A DNA stretch of 64,000 nucleotides from Citrobacter gillenii. GTDB taxonomy: Bacteria; Pseudomonadota; Gammaproteobacteria; Enterobacterales; Enterobacteriaceae. How positions within the stretch are numbered: position 1 is the stretch's first letter; each line of letters opens with the position of its first letter. The stretch lies in assembly GCF_013337685.1 (NCBI RefSeq), contig NZ_SUQN01000001.1, forward strand, positions 620,001-684,000, given 5' to 3'. Below the pieces are notes generated by a model that was not told the origin of the DNA, did not search any database, and saw only the letters and a list, made by a program, of their open reading frames with translations. Position numbers and translations under genes: made by a program. This document shows, piece by piece, positions 41,444 through 52,205 of this stretch.

Positions 41444-41590
41444 GCATCAAACCAATCATTCATAAAAGAGGCCGGGCTTCGTACCGGATAGATACTTACT
41501 AAAAACCGACAGTTGTTGTCGCTGAGGAATTCGTAAAAATGGGGCAATTTTTTGCTTACGCGACGGTATTCACCGTAAAGGGGAATGACC

Positions 41591-42952
41591 ATGTCGCATA
41601 ACGTTACTCCAAACACCTCTCGCGTGGAATTACGTAAAACGCTTACGTTGGTTCCGGTTGTCATGATGGGCCTTGCCTATATGCAGCCGATGACGCTGTT
41701 CGATACATTTGGTATCGTTTCGGGCTTGACCGATGGTCATGTCGCGACGGCTTATGCTTTTGCGTTGGTTGCCATTCTCTTTACTGCGTTGAGCTACGGT
41801 AAACTGGTTCGCCGTTTCCCGTCAGCTGGCTCTGCGTACACCTATGCTCAGAAATCCATTAGCCCGACCGTAGGCTTTATGGTGGGCTGGTCATCGCTGC
41901 TGGACTATTTGTTCATGCCGATGATCAACATCCTGTTGGCTAAAATCTACTTTGAAGCGCTGGTGCCGTCGGTACCGTCGTGGATCTTTGTTGTCGCGCT
42001 GGTGGGCTTTATGACCATCTCGAACCTGCGCAGCATCAAGGCCGTCGCGAACTTCAATACCCTGATTGTTATTTTGCAGATGGGTATTGTGGCAGTGATT
42101 GTTGGCCTGATCATTTACGGCATTATGCACGGCGAAGGCGCAGGCACGCTGACCAGCACCCGTCCATTCTGGTCTGAAGGTGCGCACGTGGTGCCGATGA
42201 TTACCGGTGCAACTATCCTGTGCTTCTCGTTCCTTGGTTTTGACGGCATCTCTTCGCTGTCAGAAGAAACCAAAGACGCAGAGCGCGTTATTCCGAAGGC
42301 TATCTTCCTGACCGCGCTGATTGGTGGCCTGATCTTTATTGGTGCCTCCTACTTCCTGCAGCTGTACTTCCCGGATATCTCTCGCTTTAAAGATCCGGAC
42401 GCGTCACAGCCGGAAATCATGCTGTACGTTGCGGGTAAAACCTTCCAGTGGGGCGTGCTGGTGTTCTCCAGCGTCACCGTACTGGCATCCGGTATGGCGG
42501 CACATGCGGGCGTTTCTCGTCTGATGTACGTGATGGGGCGCGATGGCGTATTCCCGACCCGTTTCTTCGGTTATATTCACCCGAAATGGCGTACTCCTGC
42601 ATGGAACGTGCTGCTGGTGGGTGCGATTGCGCTGCTGGCAATCAAATTTGACCTGGTGACGGCGACGGCGCTGATCAACTTCGGTGCGCTGGTGGCGTTT
42701 ACCTTCGTGAACCTGTCTGTGATTTCACAGTTCTGGATCCGCGAAAAACGCAATAAGACGCTGAAAGACCACTTCAACTACCTGGTCATGCCGGTGTGTG
42801 GTGCTCTGACCGTCGGCGCACTGTGGGTTAACCTGGAAGAAAGCTCGATGGTTCTGGGTCTGATCTGGGCGGGTATTGGTCTGGTTTACCTGGCTTGCGT
42901 GACCAAAAGCTTCCGCAATCCGGTTCCACAGTACGAAGATATCGCGCAGTAA
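41591..42952 (+). CDS. plaP: PlaP, low-affinity putrescine importer (APC family)
   Basis: PlaP (formerly YeeF) is an inner-membrane proton-coupled putrescine transporter. The 453-residue product starts [20 protein letters not shown] and has about 12 hydrophobic helices; [56 protein letters not shown] and [26 protein letters not shown] are APC-superfamily landmarks. It is close to E. coli PlaP (452). The start at 41591 follows GGGGA; the codon two residues upstream is less likely. A REP-like sequence and a terminator follow. Confidence 0.95.
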   Translation: MSHNVTPNTSRVELRKTLTLVPVVMMGLAYMQPMTLFDTFGIVSGLTDGHVATAYAFALVAILFTALSYGKLVRRFPSAGSAYTYAQKSISPTVGFMVGWSSLLDYLFMPMINILLAKIYFEALVPSVPSWIFVVALVGFMTISNLRSIKAVANFNTLIVILQMGIVAVIVGLIIYGIMHGEGAGTLTSTRPFWSEGAHVVPMITGATILCFSFLGFDGISSLSEETKDAERVIPKAIFLTALIGGLIFIGASYFLQLYFPDISRFKDPDASQPEIMLYVAGKTFQWGVLVFSSVTVLASGMAAHAGVSRLMYVMGRDGVFPTRFFGYIHPKWRTPAWNVLLVGAIALLAIKFDLVTATALINFGALVAFTFVNLSVISQFWIREKRNKTLKDHFNYLVMPVCGALTVGALWVNLEESSMVLGLIWAGIGLVYLACVTKSFRNPVPQYEDIAQ

Positions 42953-42959
42953 TTGATGT

Positions 42960-42996
42960 TTGCCGGACTGGGGGCCTTGCGCCACCATCCGGCAAA
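42960..42996. repeat. REP-like palindrome after plaP
   Basis: TTGCCGGA (42960-42967) and TCCGGCAA (42989-42996) form a stem; on the - strand the sequence reads like REP (GCCGGATGGTGGCGC). It sits right after the plaP stop. It could protect the plaP mRNA end. Confidence 0.6.
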
Positions 42997-43002
42997 TTGC
43001 CT

Positions 43003-43031
43003 AACCGGAGACATGTTCTCCGGTTTTTTTA
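43003..43031 (+). terminator. Terminator between plaP and sbcB
   Basis: AACCGGAGA (43003-43011) pairs with TCTCCGGTT (43017-43025) around a 5-base loop and is followed by six or more T residues. It ends plaP transcripts. Confidence 0.9.
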
Positions 43032-43054
43032 TACCTGTGTGTTAGTTTCTCTTC

Positions 43055-44479
43055 TTACACAATCTCTTCGGCGTATTGCCAGAGTGATTTCAGCAGCACC
43101 AGCTTCTCTTTATTATCCGCATACTGTTGACTCAGCATCTGCAATTCATTGGCATATTGCTGTAAAAACTCTGCGGTAAACACCTGACGGCGATGCTCCA
43201 GCCAGCGCTGCTGTTCAGACTCATCCAGCGTGCCGGGGAAGTTACGCGCGCGGTAATTAAACAGCAGCTTTTCAATACGCTTATCAACAAAGGTAATATC
43301 CAGTGCCGGTAAATTGCGTGGGTCGGTTTCCAGCACGATTTTCATCGCAGCGCGGTCGGCATCGCTGAAAAAACCGTTATACAGTTGGGCATCCACGTTG
43401 TCTGACGGTGTGAAGGGTTCTGCCTCGGAAAAAATAGCCACCACTTTATCGCGAACCTGCGGGTTTTCACGCAGGATTTTGAGGTTATCCAGACAATGCT
43501 GGCGGTTAATTCCCAGTCGGTCAGCATCTTCCGGGCGTAGCGTGTTGGCCTGTGCCAGAACCGGGCATTTGTTGATGTGCACCAGTTTCACGGGTACCGC
43601 TACGTTATCGCCCAGGTCGGCTTTGGCGGTGTAAAGGCGCTCACGCAGCGTGTCGCTGTCCAGCTCAAGCAGGGGAGAAATATCACCGGCTAAGTCAACC
43701 ATGATGACCGCGTTACGATTGTCCGGGTGCCAGGCGAGCGGCGCAACCCAACTGGTATTGCCGCGCCATGCGCCGAACATGCCAGAGACATGAACCAACG
43801 GTTTCATTTGTGGGACATCGATCAGGGCGGCCAGCTTGTGTTTGTTCCGGTGGCTATAGAGATAGTCGAACAGACGAGGCTGACGCGACTTAACCAACTG
43901 CGCCATCGCAATGGTGGCGTACACGTCGGCCATCGCATCGTGGGCGTTGGCGTGTTCAATGCCGTTGGCTTTGGTCAAATGCTCAAGGCGGAAACTGGGT
44001 AACCCGTCGTCGTTTTCTGGCCAGTTAATGCCTTCCGGGCGCAGGGCATAACAGGCGCGCATAACATCCAGTAAATCCCAACGTGAATTATCGTGCTGCC
44101 AACTCCAGGCGTAGGGGTCGTAGAAATTGCGGTACAGGATATTGCGCGTCACTTCGTCGTCGAAGCGCACATTGTTATAGCCCACAATACAGGTTTTGGG
44201 CACGGTAAACAGGGCGTGAATGCGGGCAGCAAACGTTGCTTCGTTCTCTCCTTTTTCACGCGCTTCCTGCGGGGTAATACCGGTGATAAGTACCGCTTCC
44301 GGGTGCGGCAGATAGTCGTCCGCAGGCTTACAATAAAAAACCTCTGGATCGCCGATAATGTTGAAATCGTTATCCGTGCGGATGGCCGCAAATTGCGCGG
44401 GCCTGTCCAGCGCCGGATGGGTACCAAAGGTTTCGTAATCGTGGAAGAGAAACGTAGGATGCTGCTTGCCGTCATTCAT
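43055..44479 (-). CDS. sbcB: SbcB, exodeoxyribonuclease I
   Basis: SbcB degrades single-stranded DNA 3' to 5' and works in recombination and mismatch repair in the cytoplasm. The 474-residue product starts MNDGKQHPTFLFHDYETFG, with DEDD-family metal ligands Asp14 and Glu16; CIVGYNNVRFDDEV and SNAHDAMADVYATI-like HANAHDAMADVYATI give the others. The C-terminal part (KLLFNYRARNFPGTLDE, WLEHRRQVF) matches the SH3-like and helical domains. It is one residue shorter than E. coli SbcB (475). It is convergent with plaP and divergent from phsA. Confidence 0.97.
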   Translation of the reverse strand: MNDGKQHPTFLFHDYETFGTHPALDRPAQFAAIRTDNDFNIIGDPEVFYCKPADDYLPHPEAVLITGITPQEAREKGENEATFAARIHALFTVPKTCIVGYNNVRFDDEVTRNILYRNFYDPYAWSWQHDNSRWDLLDVMRACYALRPEGINWPENDDGLPSFRLEHLTKANGIEHANAHDAMADVYATIAMAQLVKSRQPRLFDYLYSHRNKHKLAALIDVPQMKPLVHVSGMFGAWRGNTSWVAPLAWHPDNRNAVIMVDLAGDISPLLELDSDTLRERLYTAKADLGDNVAVPVKLVHINKCPVLAQANTLRPEDADRLGINRQHCLDNLKILRENPQVRDKVVAIFSEAEPFTPSDNVDAQLYNGFFSDADRAAMKIVLETDPRNLPALDITFVDKRIEKLLFNYRARNFPGTLDESEQQRWLEHRRQVFTAEFLQQYANELQMLSQQYADNKEKLVLLKSLWQYAEEIV

Positions 44480-44878
44480 TGTTCAGTTATGTCCGGGATC
44501 AATTTAGCGCTTTTATAAGAGTACCAAAAATTAGCGAGGTAATCAGCAAAGCGATTATCTGTTCGGGGAATCAGGTCGCAATAAAATTGAGATGAACGGT
44601 GCTTTTATATATTTCTTGAATTAATTAAACGAACGAAACTGTATTTATTGGCATGATTATCATCAAGGATAATTTCATTTTAATAATTTGATTGATAACC
44701 ATTATTGTTATTTTTACGGTTAATTGTTGAGTTTTGGAAGTTTTAAAAGTCTTTGTAAACAATAGGTTCTGATTCGTCAGGATGTTCTTGCTTCACTGTA
44801 AGGAAATGTGAGTGAGATTAAAAATTAATAATATAAACTCCATATAATAATTGGATATATCTAATAACAGGGGGTTAT
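44480..44878. other. AT-rich control region between sbcB and phsA
   Basis: This 399-base gap lies between divergent genes and should carry the sbcB promoter on one side and the phs promoter on the other. It is strongly AT-rich near phsA. CAGGGGG at about 44868-44874 is the phsA ribosome binding site. In Salmonella phs is induced by thiosulfate without oxygen and repressed by glucose; I searched by eye for FNR (TTGAT-N4-ATCAA) and CRP boxes and found no good match. No gene is visible. Confidence 0.5.
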
Positions 44879-47152
44879 ATGAGCATTAGTCGGCGTAACT
44901 TTTTGCGCGGCGTGGGTATTGGCTGCTCCGCTTGCGCAATAGGAACTTTTCCACCGGGGGCACTGGCGCGTAATGCACCAGAGAGTATCAAGGGGAAAAC
45001 CTCACTCACGCCAAGTCTGTGCGAAATGTGTTCATTTCGCTGTCCCATTCAAGCTCAGGTCATTAATAATAAAACCGTTTTCATCCAGGGGAACCCTAAT
45101 GCGCCGCAGCAGGGTACCCGGGTCTGTGCCCGAGGGGGCAGCGGCGTGAGCCTGGTTAACGATCCGCACCGTATTGTTAAACCGATGAAGCGTACCGGCC
45201 CGCGTGGCGCTGGAGAATGGCAGGTCATTAGCTGGCAGCAAGCCTATCAAGAAATTGCCGAAAAGATGAGTGCCATAAAAGCGCAATATGGTCCTCAGGG
45301 CGTTGTCTTCTCTTCTAAATCCGGCTCGCTTTCCGGTCATTTATTTCACCTGGCGACGGCCTTCGGTTCGCCGAACACCTTTACCCATGCCTCGACATGT
45401 CCCGCCGGGAAATCCATTGCCGCTAAAGTGATGATGGGCGGCGATCTGTCCATGGATATTGCCAACACCCGTTATATGGTCTCTTTTGGCCATAACCTCT
45501 ATGAAGGTATTGAGGTTGCCGACACCCACGAACTGATGACCGCGCAGGAGAGAGGCGCGAAGATGGTCAGCTTCGACCCTCGCTTGTCCGTATTTTCCAG
45601 TAAAGCGGATGAATGGCATGCCATCAGGCCTGGCGGCGACTTGCCGGTACTGATGGCAATGTGCCACGTCATGATTAAAGAAAACCTGTATGACGCGCAG
45701 TTTGTGGAGCGTTATACCACGGGGTTTGCACAGCTGGCAGAGGCCGTACAAGAGACAACGCCTGAATGGGCGCAAAAGCTGGCTGATGTTCCTGCTGAAG
45801 TTATTACCCGCGTAACCCGAGAAATGGCGGCCAGCGCGCCTCGTGCCATCGTCAGCCCAGGCCACCGCGCGACGTTTTCTCAGGAAGAGATCGACATGCG
45901 GCGGATGATCTTCACCCTCAACGTGCTGCTGGGCAATATCGAACGTGAAGGTGGCATGTACCAGAAAAAGGCGGCGGCAACCTACAACAAGCTGGCTGGC
46001 GAAAAGGTCGCGCCAGTGCTGGCAAAACCGGATGTGAAATTACCGAAGCCAACCGCGCAGCGCATTGATCTGGTGGCACCGCAGTTTAAATACATCGCCG
46101 CGGGTGGCGGGGTCGTGCAAAGCATTATTGATGCCGTGTTAAAGCAGACTCCTTACCCGGTGAAGGGATGGATCATGTCCCGACATAATCCTTTCCAGAC
46201 CGTGACCTGCCGGCCCGATCTGGTCAAAACCGTGGAACAACTGGATCTGGTGGTCAGCTGCGATGTCTATTTAAGTGAAAGTGCGGCCTATGCTGACTAT
46301 CTGTTACCGGAATGCACCTACCTTGAGCGTGATGAAGAAGTCTCTGATATGTCAGGGCTGAATCCAGCTTATGCATTACGCCAACAGGTAGTTGAGCCCA
46401 TTGGCGATGCTCGTCCGAGCTGGCAAATCTGGAAAGAACTGGGTGAACAGTTGGGTCTCGGGCAATTTTACCCGTGGCAGGATATGCAGACGCGCCAGCT
46501 GTACCAGCTCAATGGCGATCACGCCTTATCCGCAGAACTGCGTCAGAAGGGATACCGGGAGTGGGGCGTACCGCTGTTATTTCGTGAACCTGAGACCGTG
46601 CGCCAGTTTGTCGAGCGCTATCCTGGCGCAGTGCCCGCGGACAGCGATGGTACTTACGGGGAGCAACTGCGATTCAAATCCCCGTCAGGCAAAATCGAGC
46701 TTTATTCCGCAGAGCTGGAATCGTTACTTCCCGGCTACGGTATTCCACGCGCCCGCAATTTTGCCCTGAAGGGTGAAAATGAACTCTATTTCATCCAGGG
46801 CAAGGTGGCGGTTCACACCAACGGAGCAACGCAATATGTGCCTTTACTCAGTGAACTGATGTGGGACAACGCGGTGTGGATCCACCCGACGACCGCGCGT
46901 GAAAAAGGGATTAAAAGCGGTGACGACATCTGGCTGGAAAACGCCACTGGCAAAGAAAAAGGTAAGGCGCTGGTCACGGCCGGTATTCGACCCGATACGC
47001 TGTTTGTTTATATGGGGTTTGGCGCCAAGGCCGGGGCTAAAACGGCGGCAACCACGCACGGTATTCACTGCGGTAATTTACTTCCGCACGTGACCAGTCC
47101 GGTTTCCGGAACGGTGGTGCACACCGCTGGCGTGACGCTGCGTCGGGCATGA
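44879..47152 (+). CDS. phsA: PhsA, thiosulfate reductase molybdopterin subunit
   Basis: PhsA is the periplasmic catalytic subunit that reduces thiosulfate to sulfide and sulfite. The 757-residue product starts [20 protein letters not shown], a twin-arginine signal (SRRNFLRG). A 4Fe-4S site follows as [11 protein letters not shown] ... VCARGG. The molybdenum ligand is Cys in [35 protein letters not shown] and [15 protein letters not shown] are shared with Salmonella PhsA (about 758 residues). The C-terminal molybdopterin dinucleotide domain includes [17 protein letters not shown]. It overlaps the phsB reading frame end region and starts the phsABC operon. Confidence 0.96.
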   Translation: MSISRRNFLRGVGIGCSACAIGTFPPGALARNAPESIKGKTSLTPSLCEMCSFRCPIQAQVINNKTVFIQGNPNAPQQGTRVCARGGSGVSLVNDPHRIVKPMKRTGPRGAGEWQVISWQQAYQEIAEKMSAIKAQYGPQGVVFSSKSGSLSGHLFHLATAFGSPNTFTHASTCPAGKSIAAKVMMGGDLSMDIANTRYMVSFGHNLYEGIEVADTHELMTAQERGAKMVSFDPRLSVFSSKADEWHAIRPGGDLPVLMAMCHVMIKENLYDAQFVERYTTGFAQLAEAVQETTPEWAQKLADVPAEVITRVTREMAASAPRAIVSPGHRATFSQEEIDMRRMIFTLNVLLGNIEREGGMYQKKAAATYNKLAGEKVAPVLAKPDVKLPKPTAQRIDLVAPQFKYIAAGGGVVQSIIDAVLKQTPYPVKGWIMSRHNPFQTVTCRPDLVKTVEQLDLVVSCDVYLSESAAYADYLLPECTYLERDEEVSDMSGLNPAYALRQQVVEPIGDARPSWQIWKELGEQLGLGQFYPWQDMQTRQLYQLNGDHALSAELRQKGYREWGVPLLFREPETVRQFVERYPGAVPADSDGTYGEQLRFKSPSGKIELYSAELESLLPGYGIPRARNFALKGENELYFIQGKVAVHTNGATQYVPLLSELMWDNAVWIHPTTAREKGIKSGDDIWLENATGKEKGKALVTAGIRPDTLFVYMGFGAKAGAKTAATTHGIHCGNLLPHVTSPVSGTVVHTAGVTLRRA

Positions 47153-47166
47153 ACAAGGAGAACATC

Positions 47167-47745
47167 ATGAATCAATCCACAAATCCCTATGTCATGCTGC
47201 ATGACGAAAAACGCTGCATTGGCTGCCAGGCATGTACGGTTGCCTGCAAGGTTCTGAACGATGTGCCGGAGGGGTACAGCCGCCTGCAGGTGCAGATCCG
47301 CACCCCGGAAAAAGAGTCAGACGTCCTGTCTCATTTTCAGTTTGTGCGGGTTTCTTGCCAGCACTGTGAAGATGCGCCCTGCGTGAGCGTTTGCCCGACC
47401 GGTGCTTCATTTCGTGACGAAAACGGTATTGTGCAGGTGGACAAGTCGCGCTGTATTGGTTGCGACTATTGTGTTGCGGCCTGCCCGTTCCATGTGCGTT
47501 ATCTGAATCCGCAAACGAGTATCGCTGACAAATGCAATTTTTGTGCAGATACCCGCCTCGATGCCGGGCAAGCGCCGGCCTGTGTTTCTGTTTGTCCAAC
47601 CGATGCGCTGAAGTTTGGCCGCCGCGACGACCCGGAGATCCAGCACTGGATAAGTCAAAAAGAGGTATATCGCCAGCAGGATACGCGCAGTGGTGAGGTG
47701 AGTCTTTATCGGCGTAAAGAGTATCATCAGGAGGGGAAAGTATGA
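47167..47745 (+). CDS. phsB: PhsB, thiosulfate reductase electron-transfer subunit
   Basis: PhsB carries electrons from PhsC to PhsA through four 4Fe-4S clusters at the periplasmic face. The 192-residue product contains the ferredoxin-type repeats [45 protein letters not shown] and [25 protein letters not shown], 16 Cys in total. The start at 47167 follows AAGGAG; an upstream in-frame ATG at 47149 is less likely. It overlaps phsC by 4 nt (ATGA). Salmonella PhsB has the same length. Confidence 0.96.
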   Translation: MNQSTNPYVMLHDEKRCIGCQACTVACKVLNDVPEGYSRLQVQIRTPEKESDVLSHFQFVRVSCQHCEDAPCVSVCPTGASFRDENGIVQVDKSRCIGCDYCVAACPFHVRYLNPQTSIADKCNFCADTRLDAGQAPACVSVCPTDALKFGRRDDPEIQHWISQKEVYRQQDTRSGEVSLYRRKEYHQEGKV

Positions 47746-48509
47746 ATGCTATCTGGGGAGCAGAGCTTAACTATGCGCCGGACTACTGGCCGCTGTGGCT
47801 CATTTACGCAGGTGTGGTCATCCTGCTGATGATTGTGGGTCTGGTGGCGCACGCGCTGCTGCGCCGGATGCTGGCACCTAAAACCGCAACCGGTGAAGAG
47901 CATCGTGATTACCTCTACTCGTTAGCGGTCCGCCGCTGGCACTGGGGAAATGCGCTGTTGTTCGTTCTGCTGCTGGTAAGCGGGTTGTTTGGTCACTTTT
48001 CGATAGGGCCGGTGGCGCTCATGGTGCAGGTACACACCTGGTGTGGCTTTGCATTACTGGCCTTCTGGGTGGGTTTCGTGCTGATAAATGCCACTACCGG
48101 CAACGGCTGCCACTATCGGGTGAAATGTAGCGGACTTATTTCGCGCTGCCTGCAGCAAACACGCTTTTACCTGTATGGGATAATGAAGGGTGAAGCGCAT
48201 CCGTTTGCCGCGACGGCAGAGAGTAAATTTAACCCGCTACAACAACTGGCCTATCTGGCCATCATGTATGCGCTGGTACCGCTGTTGATCATCACCGGTT
48301 TGCTGTGTCTTTACCCACAAGTTATCGGCGCAGGTCCGGTTATGCTGGTGTTGCATATGGCGTTGGCGATTATTGGCATTCTGTTTATTTGTGCGCATAT
48401 CTACCTGTGCACACTGGGCGACACGCCGGGGCAAATCTTTCGCAGCATGATCGACGGCTATCACCGGCATCGCAGCCATCACGCAGATGTATCACCGCGT
48501 AAAGGGTAA
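47742..48509 (+). CDS. phsC: PhsC, thiosulfate reductase membrane cytochrome b subunit
   Basis: PhsC anchors the reductase and takes electrons from menaquinol. The 255-residue product has about five membrane helices and the His residues that bind haem b in family members ([56 protein letters not shown]). It starts inside the phsB stop (ATGA) and ends the operon. It is about the length of Salmonella PhsC (254). No terminator is obvious before dacD, 150 bases downstream; a short GC-poor inverted repeat near 48560-48600 is visible (AAGAAAATGTGCC ... ACATTTTCTTG). Confidence 0.95.
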   Translation: MNAIWGAELNYAPDYWPLWLIYAGVVILLMIVGLVAHALLRRMLAPKTATGEEHRDYLYSLAVRRWHWGNALLFVLLLVSGLFGHFSIGPVALMVQVHTWCGFALLAFWVGFVLINATTGNGCHYRVKCSGLISRCLQQTRFYLYGIMKGEAHPFAATAESKFNPLQQLAYLAIMYALVPLLIITGLLCLYPQVIGAGPVMLVLHMALAIIGILFICAHIYLCTLGDTPGQIFRSMIDGYHRHRSHHADVSPRKG

Positions 48510-48659
48510 TGTAGTGCGAATTTATCACTACCCGTTTATCTGATACCTGCATTCCATTGCAAGAAAATGTGCCTTAAGTCACATTTTCTTGCAATTTATC
48601 CCTGTTTGTTCTTCAGAATTTCCGTAAAAAGAACGGCTATTTTTCCTTTTCCTGAGGAC

Positions 48660-49832
48660 ATGCTGTTGAAACGCCGTTTGTTTATTACCGCTTCCCTTTT
48701 CGCGATGAGTTTTTCCTCCGCTTTTGCGGCGGATGTCGCCAGTTTTGCTCCCCAACCTCCGGCTATCAATGCGGGTGCGTGGGTGCTGATGGATTACACC
48801 ACAGGCCAAATTCTTACCGCAGGTAATGAGCACCAGCAGCGCAACCCCGCCAGTCTGACCAAGCTGATGACCGGCTATGTTGTTGACCGCGCCATCGACA
48901 GCCAGCGTATTAGCCCGTCAGATATTGTCACCGTTGGGCGTGACGCGTGGGCGAAAGACAATCCGGTATTTGTCGGTTCATCGTTAATGTTTCTAAAACA
49001 AGGTGACCGCGTTTCAGTACGTGATTTAAGTCGCGGCTTAATTGTCGATTCCGGCAACGATGCCTGCGTTGCGCTGGCGGACTATATCGCCGGTGGGCAG
49101 CCACAGTTTGTCGCGATGATGAACAGTTATGTGCAAAAGCTGAAGTTGCAGGACACCCATTTTGAAACGGTGCACGGACTGGATGCCCCAGGCCAGCACA
49201 GTTCGGCTTACGATCTGGCTGTGTTATCGAGGGCTATCATTCACGGCGAGCCTGATTTCTATCATATGTACAGCGAGAAGAGCCTCACCTGGAACGGCAT
49301 CACCCAGCAGAATCGTAACGGTTTATTGTGGGATAAAACCCTGAACGTGGATGGGCTAAAGACGGGACATACCTCTGGTGCCGGGTTTAACCTGATTGCA
49401 TCTGCGGTAGACGGACAGCGTCGATTAATCGCCGTTGTAATGGGGGCCGAGAGTGCGAAGGGGCGTGAAGATCAGGCGCGTAAGCTGCTGCAATGGGGAC
49501 AGCAAAACTTTGACACAGTGCAGGTTCTGCGAAGTGGTAAGCAGGTAGGCGTTGAGCGGATCTGGTATGGCGATAAAGAAAAAATCAGTCTCGGTACCGA
49601 GCAGGATTTTTGGATGGCGTTGCCTAAAGCCGAAGTGGCGAATATTAAAGCAAAGTATGTGCTTGATAAGAAAGAGCTGGTCGCCCCCATTGCCGCACAT
49701 CAGCGCGTGGGCGAAATTGAACTCTACGACCGGGATCAGCTGGTGGCACATTGGCCGCTGATGACGCTGGAGTCAGTCGGTGAGGGGGGCGTGTTTTCGC
49801 GCCTGAGCGATTATTTTCACCATAAGGTGTAG
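48660..49832 (+). CDS. dacD: DacD, D-alanyl-D-alanine carboxypeptidase (PBP6b)
   Basis: DacD removes the terminal D-Ala from peptidoglycan pentapeptides in the periplasm. The 390-residue product begins with a Sec signal (MLLKRRLFITASLFAMSFSS, cleavage after about residue 23, AFA). The penicillin-binding motifs are SLTK (Ser65, Lys68), SGN (131-133) and KTG (235-237). A C-terminal PBP5-like beta domain and an amphipathic tail (FSRLSDYFHHKV) for membrane binding complete it. The start at 48660 follows TGAGGA and gives a normal signal peptide; the in-frame extension upstream does not. Confidence 0.96.
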   Translation: MLLKRRLFITASLFAMSFSSAFAADVASFAPQPPAINAGAWVLMDYTTGQILTAGNEHQQRNPASLTKLMTGYVVDRAIDSQRISPSDIVTVGRDAWAKDNPVFVGSSLMFLKQGDRVSVRDLSRGLIVDSGNDACVALADYIAGGQPQFVAMMNSYVQKLKLQDTHFETVHGLDAPGQHSSAYDLAVLSRAIIHGEPDFYHMYSEKSLTWNGITQQNRNGLLWDKTLNVDGLKTGHTSGAGFNLIASAVDGQRRLIAVVMGAESAKGREDQARKLLQWGQQNFDTVQVLRSGKQVGVERIWYGDKEKISLGTEQDFWMALPKAEVANIKAKYVLDKKELVAPIAAHQRVGEIELYDRDQLVAHWPLMTLESVGEGGVFSRLSDYFHHKV

Positions 49833-49920
49833 ATTTCTGTTTGTGCACCAAACTGGCAAGACTGCGAATCTGCTCACATAATAATCACTATTTCCTTGAG
49901 GCCGTAATACGCAGAAATTA

Positions 49921-49940
49921 TACTGTATTTTTATACAGTA
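49921..49940 (+). promoter_or_regulatory. LexA (SOS) box upstream of sbmC
   Basis: TACTGTATTTTTATACAGTA is a near-perfect SOS box: CTGT and ACAG arms separated by eight A/T bases, flanked by T and A. It lies 17 bases before the sbmC start, so LexA bound here would block transcription. SOS control of sbmC is known in E. coli. Confidence 0.95.
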
Positions 49941-49956
49941 CCATGCGGGAGGTTAT

Positions 49957-50424
49957 ATGGAGTATGAGATAAAGCAGGTAGAAAGACGCAGGATTGCCGG
50001 GTTTCACATGGTTGGACCGTGGGAACACACGGTAAAGCAGGGGTTTGAACAGCTGGTTATGTGGGTCGACGGTAACCAGATTGTGCCGCTGGAATGGATA
50101 GCCGTCTATTACGACAACCCAGACGTGGTTCCGGCAGATAAACTGCGCTGCGATACCGTAGTTTCAGTGCCTGAAGGTTTTGAGATCCCGGAAAACAGCG
50201 AAGGGGTGATCCTGACTGAACTGGCGGGCGGCGACTATGCCGTGGCCGTTGCCCGTGTTGAAAACCATGACTTTGCCACACCCTGGTATCAGTTTTTTGA
50301 CCGTCTGTTGCAGGATTCGTCCTGGCAGTTATCGGCCAAATCGTGTTTTGAAATTTACCGAAACAATGGTGTGGAGGACGGATACTGGGATATTGAAATG
50401 TACGTGCCGGTGCAGGCGAAGTAA
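49957..50424 (+). CDS. sbmC: SbmC (GyrI), DNA gyrase inhibitor
   Basis: SbmC binds and inhibits DNA gyrase and protects cells from microcin B17 and related gyrase poisons. The 155-residue product has the GyrI-like fold, with [64 protein letters not shown] and [17 protein letters not shown], close to E. coli SbmC (157). GGGAGG precedes the ATG. The LexA box at 49921-49940 predicts SOS induction. It is followed by yeeA after 107 bases. Confidence 0.95.
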   Translation: MEYEIKQVERRRIAGFHMVGPWEHTVKQGFEQLVMWVDGNQIVPLEWIAVYYDNPDVVPADKLRCDTVVSVPEGFEIPENSEGVILTELAGGDYAVAVARVENHDFATPWYQFFDRLLQDSSWQLSAKSCFEIYRNNGVEDGYWDIEMYVPVQAK

Positions 50425-50531
50425 CGGTTTTGGGTGTGAATCAGGATAAAAGGCCTGTTGATAACGGTGATGTTTTCACTGAAAAAACAGGTACAATTCT
50501 GTTCTTTGCTATTCCCTGACGGAGTGCATGA

Positions 50532-51590
50532 GTGCGTGCAGATAAGTCACTGAGTCCTTTTGAAATTCGCTTGTATCGTCATTATCGTGTGGTGCATGGT
50601 ATTCGCATCTCGCTGGCGTTTCTTCTCACTTTTCTGCTGGTTCGCCTGCTGGACATCCCTGAAGGTACCTGGCCTCTGATCACGCTGGTGGTGATCATGG
50701 GGCCGATTTCCTTTTGGGGCAATGTCGTCCCCCGAGCTTTTGAGCGTATTGGTGGCACGATTCTGGGTTCGGTCCTTGGGCTGGTGGCGCTCCGGCTGGA
50801 GCTCTTTTCATTGCCGCTGATGCTGATATGGTGTGCGGTGGCGATGTTCCTGTGCGGTTGGCTGGCATTGGGTAAAAAACCGTATCAAGCGCTGCTGATC
50901 GGCATCACGCTGGCCGTCGTGGTTGGCGCACCTGCGGGCGATATGAACACGGCACTCTGGCGCGGGGGGGATGTGATTCTCGGCTCGCTACTGGCAATGC
51001 TGTTTACCTGGATCTGGCCGCAACGCGCATTTATACACTGGCGTATCCAACTGGCGCACTGCATTACCGGCTATAACCGTGTATATCAGGCCGCGCTATC
51101 ACCCAACTTACTTGAACAACCCCGGCTGGATAAGCACTTACAGCAGTTGCTGAGTGACGTCGTTAAAATGCGCGGCTTAATCATTCCGGCCAGCAAAGAA
51201 ACGCGCATTCAAAAATCAGTTTTTGAAGCCATTCAAACGATTAATCGAAATCTGGTGTGCATGCTTGAACTGCAAATCAACGCGCTGTGGGCAACGCGGT
51301 CCAGTCATTTTGTGATGTTGAATGCGCATACGCTGCGTGAAACTCAGCTCAGAATGCAACAGGCACTGCTGACGATAACGCACGCTCTCTATGAAGGTAA
51401 TCCGCAACCGGTGCTTGCCAACACCGAAAAACTCAATGATACGGTGACCGAGATGCGTCAGCTGATTGATGAACATAAGGGCGACAACGTTGCAGAAACG
51501 CCTATTCATGGTTATGTCTGGCTGAATATGGAGATGGCACGACAGCTGGAACTCCTCTCACATTTAATCTGTCGTGCTTTGCGCAAATAA
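50532..51590 (+). CDS. yeeA: YeeA, inner-membrane FUSC-family protein
   Basis: YeeA is a predicted inner-membrane transporter-like protein of unknown function. The 352-residue product has an N-terminal set of six or so membrane helices (residues about 25-170: LAFLLTFLLVRLLDI, PLITLVVIMGPISFWGN, FLCGWLALGKKPYQALLIG), then a helical cytosolic part (IQTINRNLVCMLELQINALWAT) as in the aromatic-acid exporter/FUSC family. It closely follows E. coli YeeA. The start is GTG at 50532, 7 nt after GGAG; the ATG at 50528 is out of frame. A 238-base gap follows before yeeX. Confidence 0.9.
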   Translation: MRADKSLSPFEIRLYRHYRVVHGIRISLAFLLTFLLVRLLDIPEGTWPLITLVVIMGPISFWGNVVPRAFERIGGTILGSVLGLVALRLELFSLPLMLIWCAVAMFLCGWLALGKKPYQALLIGITLAVVVGAPAGDMNTALWRGGDVILGSLLAMLFTWIWPQRAFIHWRIQLAHCITGYNRVYQAALSPNLLEQPRLDKHLQQLLSDVVKMRGLIIPASKETRIQKSVFEAIQTINRNLVCMLELQINALWATRSSHFVMLNAHTLRETQLRMQQALLTITHALYEGNPQPVLANTEKLNDTVTEMRQLIDEHKGDNVAETPIHGYVWLNMEMARQLELLSHLICRALRK

Positions 51591-51828
51591 AGCGCAGATG
51601 AGGGGATTGGTTCTACTGCTGCTTCGATTCAGCAACGATTAAGGGTATGATACTGAAAAAGGCTAAAACCATTGGTAACTGCAATGGCTTTACCCTCGAT
51701 AATTCAGGTTTCAACCGTGTATTGTCAATGCAGATGCAACTTGAAGTATGGCGGGCATGAAAGTAATGTTGACCCACTTTAGCCGTTGTTTAAACGAATC
51801 CGAATCTCACATTATCAGGGGTGTAAAA

Positions 51829-52164
51829 ATGGAAACTACCAAGCCTTCTTTCCAGGACGTACTGGAATTTGTTCGTCTGTTCCGTCGTAAGAACAAACTG
51901 CAACGTGAAATCCAGGACGTTGAGAAAAAGATCCGTGACAACCAGAAACGTGTCCTGCTGCTGGACAACCTGAGCGACTACATCAAGCCAGGTATGAGCG
52001 TTGAAGCGATCCAGGGCATTATTGCCAGCATGAAAAGCGACTATGAAGATCGCGTGGATGATTACATCATCAAAAATGCCGAGATCTCTAAAGAGCGTCG
52101 CGACATTTCTAAAAAGCTCAAAGCCATGGGCGAAGTGAAAAACGGCGAAGCGAAAGCAGAGTAA
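51829..52164 (+). CDS. yeeX: YeeX, conserved DUF496 protein
   Basis: YeeX is a small conserved coiled-coil protein of unknown function. The 111 residues begin [21 protein letters not shown] and are nearly identical to E. coli YeeX (109 residues). The product is rich in Lys, Glu and Arg with long heptad-like helices ([24 protein letters not shown]). The start at 51829 follows AGGGGT; the longer upstream frame is not conserved. It is convergent with pduX across a hairpin. Confidence 0.93.
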   Translation: METTKPSFQDVLEFVRLFRRKNKLQREIQDVEKKIRDNQKRVLLLDNLSDYIKPGMSVEAIQGIIASMKSDYEDRVDDYIIKNAEISKERRDISKKLKAMGEVKNGEAKAE

Positions 52165-52174
52165 TTGTTGCAAA

Positions 52175-52202
52175 CGATAGGGGCGTAATGCGGCCCCTAT
52201 CG
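52175..52202. terminator. Hairpin between yeeX and pduX, probable bidirectional terminator
   Basis: CGATAGGGGC (52175-52184) pairs perfectly with GCCCCTATCG (52193-52202) around an 8-base loop. There is no long T-run on the + strand; on the - strand only a short TTT follows. Its place between convergent gene ends supports terminator function. Confidence 0.7.
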
Positions 52203-52205
52203 TCC

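Noticed and set aside
41323-41590. Small RNA gene between yeeY and plaP
   Set aside because: A terminator is present, but no convincing promoter could be placed at a suitable distance; I keep only the terminator.
44480-44878. FNR box upstream of phsA
   Set aside because: TTGATTGATAACC near 44690 has one good half-site only; the second half does not match.
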